Shown here piece by piece: positions 32,078 through 40,343 of a stretch of 44,532 nucleotides of DNA. A program made the translations under genes and the position numbers. The notes under the pieces are model-generated. The model ran no database searches and was not told where the DNA came from. It saw only the letters and a list, made by a program, of their open reading frames with translations. Positions within the stretch are counted from its first letter, which is position 1; each line of letters begins with the position of its first letter. The stretch lies in contig PHBI01000074.1 in the NCBI GenBank assembly GCA_002841945.1, positions 1 to 44,532 of the forward strand. The letters are read 5' to 3'. The stretch comes from Deltaproteobacteria bacterium HGW-Deltaproteobacteria-14. Lineage in GTDB: Bacteria > Myxococcota_A > UBA9042 > PHBI01.

Positions 32078-34522
32078 TTGCCCCGCTTCGATCCCAGCCC
32101 GCGCTGCGCCTGCTTTGGGGTGCTCCTGCTCTGCGTCGGCGCGTGCTCGCCTCGCAGCGAGGTCCCACCAGCGTCAGCGCCCGCTCCGGCTGCGGCCCCA
32201 CGCGCCGTGGACGAGGCGCCCCCCGCGACCGGCGACCCAAGAGAGGCCGGACCCGCCCTCGGTGATCCCGCGCTGCCCGGGGTGACGTTGGTGTCTGACG
32301 GCGTCGTGACCCGCCTGAGAGCGGCGCTGGCCGCCAAAGGACCGGGCCACACGCCGCGCACGCGCCACCTGACCCCCGAGGGCGGGCCGCGGTTCACCAA
32401 CCGCCTCATCGCCGAGACCAGCCCCTACCTCCTCCAGCATGCCCACAACCCGGTGAACTGGTTCCCGTGGGGTGACGCCGCCTTCGAGCGCGCGCGCCGC
32501 GACAACCGCCCGGTGTTGCTCAGCGTGGGCTACTCGACCTGCCACTGGTGTCACGTCATGGAGCGCGAGTCCTTCGAGGACCTCGAGATCGCGCGCTTCA
32601 TCAACGAGCACTTCGTCGCCATCAAGGTCGACCGCGAGGAGCGCCCCGACGTCGACGCCGTCTACATGAACGCCGTCCACCTCCTCGGGAGCCGCGGCGG
32701 CTGGCCGATGACCGTCGTCCTCACCCCGCAGCGGCAGCCGTTCTTCGCGGGGACCTACTTCCCGGCGCGCGACGGGGATCGCGGCGCCCACAAGGGCTTG
32801 CTCACGATCCTCGGCGAGCTGGCCGACCTCTACCGCACCGATCCCGAGCGCGTCGTCGCCACCGCGCGCCGCGTGACCGAGCGCCTCCAGGCCGAGGCTG
32901 CGCCGGCGCGCCCTGGCGACCTCGCAGGCCCCGACGCGATCCGCGCCGCCGTCGTCAACCTGGCCCGCCGCTTCGACCCCGTGAACGGCGGCTTCGGCGG
33001 CGCCCCGAAGTTCCCGACCCCGTCGAACCTCGCGCTCGTCGCCCGCTACTTCCACCGGACCCAGGACCCGCAGGCGCTCACCATCCTCGCGCGCACCCTC
33101 GAGAAGATGGCCGCCGGCGGCATCTACGACCACGTCGGCGGGGGCTTTCACCGCTACGCCACCGACGCCGCCTGGGGCGTGCCGCACTTCGAGAAGATGC
33201 TCTACGACAACGCGCAGCTCGCCGTGGCCTACCTCGACGGCTACCAGCTCACCGGCCGCGCCGACTTCGCCGGCGTCGCGCGCGAGACCCTCGACTACGT
33301 CGCCCGCGAGATGACCGACGCGACCGGGGGCTTCCACTCGGCCACCGACGCCGACAGCCCCGCGCCGGGCGGCGACGAGCCCGAGGAGGGGCGCTTCTTC
33401 ACCTGGACCCCGGCCGAGCTCCGCGCGGCGCTCGACCCCGAGGCGGCGCGGGCTTTCGCCGCCTACTACGGCGTCACCGAGCGCGGCAACCTCGACGGGC
33501 GCAGCGTCCTGCACGTCGGCGCCCCGCTGGCGTCGGTAGCGGCGACGCTGGGGGTCACGCCGGCGCAGCTCGACGCGACCCTGGGCGCTGCCCGGGCGAC
33601 CCTCTTCGACGTCCGGGCCCGCCGCCCGCCGCCGCTGCGCGACGACAAGATCATCGCCGCCTGGAACGGGCTGATGATCTCGGCCTTCGCCCGCGGCGCC
33701 GCCGTCCTCGGCGAGCCGCGCTACCTCGAGCGCGCGACCGCCGCCGCCGAGCACGTCATCGGGCGTATGCTGGACGGCGACCTCCTGGCGCGCACCTGGA
33801 ACGACGGCCGCACCCGCAGCGCCGGCGTCCTCGACGACTACGCCTTCGTCGCCCAGGGGCTGCTCGACCTCTACGAGGCCGGCCACGACGTCCGCTGGCT
33901 GCGCGAGGCCATCACCCTCCAAGCGGCGATGGACAGGCGGTTCCTGGACGCTGCGAACGGCGGCTACTTCTCGACCCCGGCCGGCGACGCCGGCGTGTTG
34001 ACCCGCGAGAAGCCCGACTACGACGGGGCCGAGCCGTCGGGCAACGCGGTCGCGCTCCTGAACCTCCTGCGCCTGGAGGAGTTCACCGGGGACGACGCCT
34101 ACCGACAGGCCGCAGAGCGAGGTCTGCGCGCGTTCTCCCGCTCGTTGACCCGCGGCGGCGGCGTGTCGCTGATGCTCTGTGCCCTCGACTATCTCCTCGA
34201 CCGCCCCCTCGAGGTGGTCATCGTCTCGGTCGCGCCCGGCGCCGGCGCCGCCCTCGACGCCGCGCTGCGCACCAGCTACCTGCCGAACCGGATCGTGGTG
34301 CAGGCGACCGAGGGCGAGGACCTCGCCCGGCAGGCGGCGCTGGTGCCCCTGGTGGCCGACAAGCGCGTGCTCAGCGGCCGCGCGACCGCCTTCGTGTGCC
34401 GCGGACGCGTCTGCGAGCAGCCGACCGGCGACCCGGGTCAGCTCGCCGCCCAGCTGGCGAAGACCGAGCCGCTGTTCGAGGTCGCTCCCGCCCCACTGCC
34501 GGCGCCGGTAAGGGGGAGATGA
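32078..34522 (+). CDS. Lipoprotein YyaL/DUF255-family protein (thioredoxin-like plus alpha/alpha barrel)
   Basis: 814 aa from TTG 32078 (AGGA at 32064-32067). This start is supported because it yields a lipoprotein signal with lipobox VGA|C23. Residues about 105-260 are the DUF255 thioredoxin-like domain (NPVNWFPWG, YSTCHWCHVMERESFED, IKVDREERPDVD, GGWPMTVVLTP). The rest is an (alpha/alpha)6-type barrel (GGIYDHVGGGFHRYATDAAW, PHFEKMLYDNAQLA, AWNGLMISAFARGA, YDGAEPSGNAVALL). The biochemical role of the family is not settled. Most relatives (YyaL, SSP411) are cytosolic and lack a lipoprotein signal, so export here is unusual and fits the two exported redox proteins before it. Confidence 0.92.
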   Translation: MPRFDPSPRCACFGVLLLCVGACSPRSEVPPASAPAPAAAPRAVDEAPPATGDPREAGPALGDPALPGVTLVSDGVVTRLRAALAAKGPGHTPRTRHLTPEGGPRFTNRLIAETSPYLLQHAHNPVNWFPWGDAAFERARRDNRPVLLSVGYSTCHWCHVMERESFEDLEIARFINEHFVAIKVDREERPDVDAVYMNAVHLLGSRGGWPMTVVLTPQRQPFFAGTYFPARDGDRGAHKGLLTILGELADLYRTDPERVVATARRVTERLQAEAAPARPGDLAGPDAIRAAVVNLARRFDPVNGGFGGAPKFPTPSNLALVARYFHRTQDPQALTILARTLEKMAAGGIYDHVGGGFHRYATDAAWGVPHFEKMLYDNAQLAVAYLDGYQLTGRADFAGVARETLDYVAREMTDATGGFHSATDADSPAPGGDEPEEGRFFTWTPAELRAALDPEAARAFAAYYGVTERGNLDGRSVLHVGAPLASVAATLGVTPAQLDATLGAARATLFDVRARRPPPLRDDKIIAAWNGLMISAFARGAAVLGEPRYLERATAAAEHVIGRMLDGDLLARTWNDGRTRSAGVLDDYAFVAQGLLDLYEAGHDVRWLREAITLQAAMDRRFLDAANGGYFSTPAGDAGVLTREKPDYDGAEPSGNAVALLNLLRLEEFTGDDAYRQAAERGLRAFSRSLTRGGGVSLMLCALDYLLDRPLEVVIVSVAPGAGAALDAALRTSYLPNRIVVQATEGEDLARQAALVPLVADKRVLSGRATAFVCRGRVCEQPTGDPGQLAAQLAKTEPLFEVAPAPLPAPVRGR

Positions 34523-34532
34523 AGGACGGGGT

Positions 34533-34563
34533 TTGACAATGTGAAAGTTCAACCTGCAATATC
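34533..34563 (+). promoter_or_regulatory. Promoter giving a possibly leaderless mRNA
   Basis: -35 TTGACA (34533-34538), 19-bp spacer, -10 CAATAT (34558-34563), preceded by TG two bases upstream (TGCAATAT, extended -10 like). The expected start falls on or next to the ATG at 34569, and there is no ribosome binding site. Confidence 0.5.
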
Positions 34564-34568
34564 TGAGT

Positions 34569-35765
34569 ATGTGGTTTGAGAGACTCTCGACCCCCCAAGT
34601 GACCAACGCCGCGCGCTTCTTCCCGGTCCTGGTCGTGACGGGCGCACGGCAGGTCGGCAAGACGAGCCTCCTCCGGCGTGCGTTTCCCGACCACGCCTAC
34701 GTGAGCCTCGAGGTGCCGAGCGTGGCGGACCTGGCCGAGCACGACTCGGCGGCGTTCTTCGCCCGCTATCCGGCGCCCGTGCTGATCGACGAGGTCCAGT
34801 ACGCCCCTGGGATATTGCGAGCGCTGAAGACCGTCGTGGACGCCGACCGTCACGCGATGGGCCGCTACATCCTGACCGGATCGCAGAAGTTCGAGCTGAT
34901 GCGCGGTGTCTCGGAGAGCCTCGCCGGCCGCTGCGCGGTGCTCGAGTTGGAGGGCCTCAGCGCTGCCGAGCTCGCGGGTGGCGGTGTCGGCACGGCCGCC
35001 GCCCTGGATGAGCTCATGGTGCGTGGCGGCTTGCCCGAGCTGTGGCGCCAGCGCGAGCTCCCGAGCGGCTTGTTCTACAGCTCGTACCTCGCTACTTACC
35101 TCGAGCGGGACGTCCGCCAGCTCGTCAACGTCGGGAGCTTGCGTGACTTCGAGCGCTTCATGCGGGCGTGCGCGGCCCGCTCGGGTCAGCTCCTGAACCG
35201 GTCCGATCTCGCTCGCGACGTCGGGGTCTCCCACACGACCGCCGGCGAGTGGCTGTCGGTGCTGGTCGCCAGTAACCAGCTCCGTCTGCTCGAGCCCTGG
35301 TTCGACAACCTCGGGAAACGCCTCACAAAGTCGCCGAAGCTCTATCTATGCGACACCGGACTCCTCTGCTTCCTTCTGGGCATCGCCCCGGGAGAGCTGG
35401 CCCAGAGCCCGTATCGCGGGGCTGTGTTCGAGACGTGGGTGTTTGCGGAGCTGCGAAAGCTGCTCGCGCGCGACGACGCATCTCGTCGTGTGGCGTTCTA
35501 CCGCGACCAGAGTCAGCGCGAGGTCGACTTCGTCGTCGAGGGCGGGGGGCGGTTCACCTTGATCGAGGCGAAGCTCACCGAGCGTCCATCAAGACGCGAC
35601 GCGCGCCACCTCGACGCCGTCATGCGCCTCTTGGAGGCGCGGGAGTCGTATCCACCGCACAGCGTGCAGCGCGTCATCGTGGCGCGTCCGCCCGTGGACC
35701 ACCCGCTGTCGCCCGGCGGACCCGCGGTCGTCCACGCTGCGCGCCTCGACCAGCTCGTCTTCTGA
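34569..35765 (+). CDS. AAA_14/DUF4143-family ATPase
   Basis: 398 aa. Walker A is VTGARQVGKTSLLRRAF, Walker B is PVLIDEVQYAP, and sensor 1 is YILTGSQKFELM. A winged-helix-like part follows (LLNRSDLARDVGVSHTTAGE), then DUF4143 (KLYLCDTGLLCFLLG), with a nuclease-like core REVDFVVEGGGRFTLIEAK. These proteins occur singly and scattered in prokaryote genomes; their role is unknown, with mobile or defence links often suggested. Its codons are less strictly GC-ending than those of its neighbours, it has its own promoter, and it is unrelated to them, all consistent with transfer. Confidence 0.93.
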   Translation: MWFERLSTPQVTNAARFFPVLVVTGARQVGKTSLLRRAFPDHAYVSLEVPSVADLAEHDSAAFFARYPAPVLIDEVQYAPGILRALKTVVDADRHAMGRYILTGSQKFELMRGVSESLAGRCAVLELEGLSAAELAGGGVGTAAALDELMVRGGLPELWRQRELPSGLFYSSYLATYLERDVRQLVNVGSLRDFERFMRACAARSGQLLNRSDLARDVGVSHTTAGEWLSVLVASNQLRLLEPWFDNLGKRLTKSPKLYLCDTGLLCFLLGIAPGELAQSPYRGAVFETWVFAELRKLLARDDASRRVAFYRDQSQREVDFVVEGGGRFTLIEAKLTERPSRRDARHLDAVMRLLEARESYPPHSVQRVIVARPPVDHPLSPGGPAVVHAARLDQLVF

Positions 35766-35779
35766 TCGCCCGAGCGCGG

Positions 35780-37348
35780 CTACTTCATGCCCGCGGCGGG
35801 GAAGAGCTGGTGGCGCTGGGCGGCCTCGAGGGCGGCCCGCTCGGGGACCTCGGCGAGGGCGTCCCGCCAGGCGGCGAAGCCCCCGCCCCCGCGCCAGGCG
35901 GCGTAGGCGGCGAGCCCGGCGTCGCCGCCGCCCTGGCTCATGCGGTACTCGATCCACGCCCAGCGCGCCGAGGTCGAGCGCACCTCGGCGATCCCGGCGA
36001 GCCCGTCGCGCAGCCGCCCGAGCGTGCGATCGATGGCCGGCATCCCGGCGAAGGGCGCGTCCCCCAGCGGCGTGTGCAGCTTCGGGACGAGCGGCGAGAT
36101 CCCGAGCGTCGTCGGCAGGATCTGCGACAGCTCCCGCGAGAACGCCACCAGCTCGTCGAGGTCGGCGTCGGTCTCGCTCGGCAGCCCCACGATGAGGTAG
36201 AGCTTGAGCTTCACCATCCCGGCGTCCCGCGCCAGCTCGGCGGCGTTGATCAGGTGCTTGGTGCGGATGCCCTTGCTCAGGGTGTTGCGCAGGCGCTGGC
36301 TCGGCGCGTCCGAGGCGACCGTCATCGTGCGGTAGCCGCCGCGCGCGAGCAGGTCGACGAAGTCGGCGTCGAGGCGGTCGGCGCGCAGGCTCGAGATGCC
36401 GACCCCCTTGCCGGAGGCGACCACCCGGCGGAGCGCCTCGCGGACGCCTTCCCACTCGCTGACGGCGGCCCCGACGAAGCCGACCCGCGGCGCGTGTGCG
36501 GGGATGTGCGAAAGCACCCGCTCGACGTCCGAGCCGCGCATCGGGCTCTCCGGCGCGCGCACCAGGCAGAACTTGCAGTAGCGCGGGCAGCCGCGGCTCG
36601 CCTCGATGAGGAACATGTTCGAGAGCTCGGTGTGCGGCGTGACGATCTGCCCGATCGCCGGCAACCCCACCGTCACCTTCTGCGTCGCTGGCACGCGGTC
36701 GCCGTGGAGCTCGGGGACCCAGACGCCCTCGATGCGCGCGGCGCGCTCGAGGAGATCCTCGCGGCTCGTGACCGTCTCGAGGATGTCGAGCAGGGCCTGG
36801 AGCGCCACCTCGCCGTCGCCGATGACCGCGAGGTCGATGAACGGCCCGAAGGGCAGCGGGTTCGACGCCGTCAGCGGGCCGCCGAGGAGCACCGGCGGGT
36901 CGGTGGGGCGGCGCTCGGAGCGCAGCGCCGGGACCCCGGCGAGGTCCATGAGGTCGAAGAACCCCGTGATGTCGAGGTCCCAGGTCGCCGACACCCCGAT
37001 GAGGTCGAAGGCGTCGACGGGGCGTCCGCTCTCGAGGGACACGAGCGGCAGCCGGCGCTGCTTGTGCGCGGCCACGTCGTCGGGCAGCACGACCCGCTCG
37101 CACGACACCGACGGGCGGCTGTTGAGCGTCCGGTAGACGACCTGGTAGCCGAGCGAGCTCATCGCCGCGCGATACGGCAGCGGATAGCACAGCGCGACCT
37201 TCAGCGGCGCCTCGCGGAAGATCGTCCCGGTCTCGTCGGCGAGCAGCTCGCGGCGCCGCGCGTCCGGGTCGGTTCGGACCGCCTGGGCCCGGTCGCGCTG
37301 CTGCTTGCCGCGCGCCAGCCCCCGCCGCGGGGGGCGGCCCTTCTTCAC
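35780..37348 (-). CDS. B12-binding-type radical SAM protein
   Basis: 522 aa from GTG 37348, overlapping the upstream gene's stop by 4 nt (GTGA). The frame remains open upstream, but that is a shadow of the deacetylase. An N-terminal cobalamin-binding-like fold (VALCYPLPYRAAMSSLGYQ, DLIGVSATWDLDITGFFDLM, IGDGEVALQALLD) precedes the radical SAM domain with SRGCPRYCKFCLVR (CxxxCxxC). LKLYLIVGLPSETDADLDE is typical of the methylthiotransferase/BchE-type branch. The His of a B12 DxHxxG motif is not evident, so cobalamin use is uncertain. The substrate is unknown; as the third gene of an operon with a GT2 and a deacetylase, it could modify an envelope lipid or glycan. Confidence 0.9.
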   Translation of the reverse strand: MKKGRPPRRGLARGKQQRDRAQAVRTDPDARRRELLADETGTIFREAPLKVALCYPLPYRAAMSSLGYQVVYRTLNSRPSVSCERVVLPDDVAAHKQRRLPLVSLESGRPVDAFDLIGVSATWDLDITGFFDLMDLAGVPALRSERRPTDPPVLLGGPLTASNPLPFGPFIDLAVIGDGEVALQALLDILETVTSREDLLERAARIEGVWVPELHGDRVPATQKVTVGLPAIGQIVTPHTELSNMFLIEASRGCPRYCKFCLVRAPESPMRGSDVERVLSHIPAHAPRVGFVGAAVSEWEGVREALRRVVASGKGVGISSLRADRLDADFVDLLARGGYRTMTVASDAPSQRLRNTLSKGIRTKHLINAAELARDAGMVKLKLYLIVGLPSETDADLDELVAFSRELSQILPTTLGISPLVPKLHTPLGDAPFAGMPAIDRTLGRLRDGLAGIAEVRSTSARWAWIEYRMSQGGGDAGLAAYAAWRGGGGFAAWRDALAEVPERAALEAAQRHQLFPAAGMK

Positions 37349-38259
37349 GCGCGGCCGAGCCGGGGCGCGAGCGTCTCCAGCGTCTCGACCCCCCAGCCGT
37401 CGCGCAGGTCGCTGAAGACGCGGCGGAACAGGCGCAGCTTGGTCGCCAGGTCCACGCGCAGGTCGGGCTGCTTCTTCAACACCGGGTCGACACCGTCCGC
37501 CTCGAGGTCGCAGAGGTCGATGCCGTGGAGCTCGAGGTTGACCACGTCGACCCGCCGGAGCCACGGCGCGATCACGCTATAGCCGCGCTCGCCCAGCTGC
37601 AAGAGGCTGGTCCCGATGACGTGCAGGCGCAGCCACGGCAGGACCGTGATCGGGATCTCCAGGATCCCGTGGCGCTCGTGGGGTGTGCGGCGCTGCCACA
37701 TGACGCTCGGGCGGTCGAGGATCGACTGGCTGCGCTTGCCGCGCAGGCGCATCAGCCCCAGGTACGCCGCCTTGGCGAGGTAGTACGGGGGCGCCGGGAA
37801 CAGCGAGCTGTCGTAGGCGTAGCCGCGCTCGGCGAGCAGCTCGAGGAGCTCGGCGGTGACGGTGTAGCCCGGCGCGCGGAAACCCCGGACGGGGCGCCCC
37901 TGGACCTCGGAGATGAGGTCGTGGGCGCGGTCGATCTCGTCGGCGACGGCCGCGCGGCCGAGGCGGGTGAGGTCGTAGGGGTGGGAGTAGGTGTGGCTCC
38001 CGAGCTCGTGGCCGGCGGCGGCGAGGTCCGCTGCGATGGACCGGACGGCGGCCGAGCGCTCGAGGTCCTGGGCCACCACGAAGAACGTCGCCTTCACCCC
38101 GAGCTCGTCGAAGAGCTCCGCGAAGCGCACGACGCCCTTCTCCCAGACGGCGTCGGTGGCGCCGGCCTCGTCGAGCCCGTGGATGCGGTAGTAGAGGTAG
38201 AGGCTGTCGATGTCGACGTTGATCGACGCGGCGCGCATGGCTTTTCCCAGATCGCTCAT
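37345..38259 (-). CDS. Polysaccharide deacetylase-family protein (NodB fold)
   Basis: 304 aa. NodB motifs are INVDIDSLYLY (motif 1; the second Asp at the usual DD position is I-D), HELGSHTYSHPYDLTR (motif 2, HxxxH metal ligands) and VRGFRAPGYTV (motif 3). There is no signal peptide or TM helix, so it acts in the cytoplasm or at the inner face of the membrane. Its length and the DLTR/YYLAKAAYL stretches resemble the group acting on lipid-linked sugars (ArnD/PgdA-like). Its neighbour encodes a GT2 enzyme, suggesting that one transfers a sugar to a lipid carrier and the other deacetylates it. Confidence 0.9.
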   Translation of the reverse strand: MSDLGKAMRAASINVDIDSLYLYYRIHGLDEAGATDAVWEKGVVRFAELFDELGVKATFFVVAQDLERSAAVRSIAADLAAAGHELGSHTYSHPYDLTRLGRAAVADEIDRAHDLISEVQGRPVRGFRAPGYTVTAELLELLAERGYAYDSSLFPAPPYYLAKAAYLGLMRLRGKRSQSILDRPSVMWQRRTPHERHGILEIPITVLPWLRLHVIGTSLLQLGERGYSVIAPWLRRVDVVNLELHGIDLCDLEADGVDPVLKKQPDLRVDLATKLRLFRRVFSDLRDGWGVETLETLAPRLGRA

Positions 38260-38373
38260 TCGGGGGCGCCGGGAGCGCGACGACCCGCATCCCGACTCGG
38301 GCCGAGCGCGCTCGCGGCGGCGGGGGGCCGACGGTCTCGCAGCGCGGTGCGGTGCAGGCCGCCGGCCATCGGA

Positions 38374-39120
<747 letters not shown>

Positions 39121-39152
39121 GAGGGCCTCCGCGCGGCTTGGAAAGCCGCCGG

Positions 39153-39182
39153 GATATACGTTTCGCCTCCGAGGGGTGTCAA
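39153..39182 (-). promoter_or_regulatory. Strong sigma70-type promoter for the GT2-deacetylase-radical SAM operon
   Basis: Minus strand: perfect -35 TTGACA (39182-39177), 18-bp spacer, -10 TATATC (39158-39153). The predicted start near 39146 leaves a leader of about 26 nt containing the GGAGG ribosome binding site. Confidence 0.7.
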
Positions 39183-39262
39183 CGTCGATCTGCGGCAGGC
39201 CGGATGCGGGGGCCCTCTCACGGCGCGCGCGCCGTCGCCCCGACTTCGTGCTAGCGTCCCGG

Positions 39263-39312
39263 GGCAGGGGTCAGGCAGGGGTCAGGCACCCTCACTTTTT
39301 ACTTTCCCCTGG
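39263..39312 (+). repeat. REP-like repeat, copy 1 with an 11-bp partial duplicate
   Basis: A 39-nt unit at 39274-39312 begins GGCAGGGGTCAGGCACCC and ends TTTACTTTCCCCTGG. Its arms CAGGGG and CCCCTG are inverted, so it can fold. Its first 11 nt (GGCAGGGGTCA) are repeated in tandem at 39263-39273. An identical copy lies at 39343-39381. Confidence 0.8.
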
Positions 39313-39316
39313 TTCG

Positions 39317-39336
39317 CCCCCATTTTTCGACGGGGG
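39317..39336. other. Hairpin in the spacer between the repeat copies
   Basis: CCCCC (39317-39321) and GGGGG (39332-39336) flank an AT-rich 10-nt loop. With the direct repeats on either side this looks like a small BIME/REP-type element. Confidence 0.5.
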
Positions 39337-39342
39337 TCCCTC

Positions 39343-39381
39343 GGCAGGGGTCAGGCACCCTCACTTTTTACTTTCCCCTGG
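39343..39381 (+). repeat. REP-like repeat, copy 2
   Basis: Identical in all 39 positions to 39274-39312, in the same orientation, 30 nt downstream. It ends 30 nt before the start of the methyltransferase gene. No transposase is in the window. Confidence 0.8.
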
Positions 39382-39410
39382 CCCGCACCCGCTACGCCCA
39401 GGAGGCGCGC

Positions 39411-40343
39411 TTGAGCCGCGGTCACTTCATCGGACTCAACCACCACCGCCGCATGCTCGCCGATCGCGAGCGCATGGCGGCCTACGAGGCGGCGATCACC
39501 GAGGCCGTGCGCCCCGGGATGCGCGTGCTCGACCTCGGCACCGGCACCGGCGTGCTGGCGCTCTGGGCCGCGCGCGCCGGCGCCGAGGTCGTCGCCGTCG
39601 AGCCCCACGCCGTCATCGAGGTGGCGCGCCGGGTCGCGGCGGACAACGGCCTCGCCGATCGGATCCGCTTCGTCCGCGCCGACTCGCGCGAGCTCACCCT
39701 CGACGCCCCGGTCGACCTCGTCGTCACCGAGTGCATGGGCAACTTCTTCGTCACCGACGAGATGCAGCCGGTGCTGCGCGACATCCCGCGCCACCTCGCC
39801 CCGGGCGGGGTCACCCTGCCCCACGGCATCTCGCTGCACGTCGCCGGCGCGACCCTGCCGATGTGGAACGAGCTGGCGTTCTGGGAGGAGCCCGTCGGCG
39901 GCTTCGACTTCAGCGGCGCCCTCGACTTCGCCCGGCAGTCCGCCTACGTCGTCGCCGCCGAGCCCGAGCTGCTCGTGACCGCGCCGATGTGCGTTGCACA
40001 GTTCGGCCTCGTGAAATCTCCAGATGAGTTTTCATTACAGGCGAGTATGGAAGTGTTGCATCGCAGAACAATTCACGCCGTGCTGGGGTGGTTCGACGCG
40101 CAGCTGACGCCCGACGTCGTGCTGTCGACGCGCCCTGGGACGCGGACCCACTGGGGGCAGACGGCGTTTTCGGTGCCGGCGACGTCGGTCGAGCCGGGGG
40201 ACGTGGTCGAGATGGAGATCGAGCTGGTGATGGACGCGGAGCTGAAGAGCCGCTGGGCGTGGCGCGGGGTGATCCGCCGCCCGGGGCGCGACGACGTGCC
40301 GTTCTCGGCGGACACCGCGATGCGGTTCGGAGGTGCGGCGTGA
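39411..40343 (+). CDS. PRMT-like class I methyltransferase
   Basis: 310 aa from TTG 39411, with GGAGG at 39401-39405. The N-terminus, GLNHHRRMLADRERMAAYE, matches the lead-in helix of protein arginine methyltransferases. The SAM site is VLDLGTGTGVLALWAARAGA, then VVAVEPH. The 'double-E' loop is TECMGNFFVTDEM. The C-terminal beta-barrel half carries the THW loop (GTRTHWGQTAFSVP). These are hallmarks of PRMT enzymes, which are rare in bacteria; in the loop the second acidic pair reads D-E. The substrate cannot be told from sequence. Codons 39993-40076 are strikingly A/T-ending. GTGA overlap couples it to homoserine kinase. Confidence 0.85.
   Translation: MSRGHFIGLNHHRRMLADRERMAAYEAAITEAVRPGMRVLDLGTGTGVLALWAARAGAEVVAVEPHAVIEVARRVAADNGLADRIRFVRADSRELTLDAPVDLVVTECMGNFFVTDEMQPVLRDIPRHLAPGGVTLPHGISLHVAGATLPMWNELAFWEEPVGGFDFSGALDFARQSAYVVAAEPELLVTAPMCVAQFGLVKSPDEFSLQASMEVLHRRTIHAVLGWFDAQLTPDVVLSTRPGTRTHWGQTAFSVPATSVEPGDVVEMEIELVMDAELKSRWAWRGVIRRPGRDDVPFSADTAMRFGGAA

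Noticed and set aside
28279..32409. A 1376-aa minus-strand open frame extending the acyl-CoA synthetase upstream
   Set aside because: The extension is antisense to YceI and the peroxiredoxin-like gene and has the low-complexity composition of a GC-rich shadow; the family's N-terminus fits ATG 30216.
32174..34660. An 828-aa minus-strand open frame
   Set aside because: Antisense shadow of the DUF255 gene, rich in Gly/Val/Arg/Glu with no motifs.
39263..39381. A CRISPR array (39-nt repeats with a 30-nt spacer)
   Set aside because: Only two full copies, an adjacent partial copy with no spacer, a spacer that is itself a hairpin, and no cas genes.
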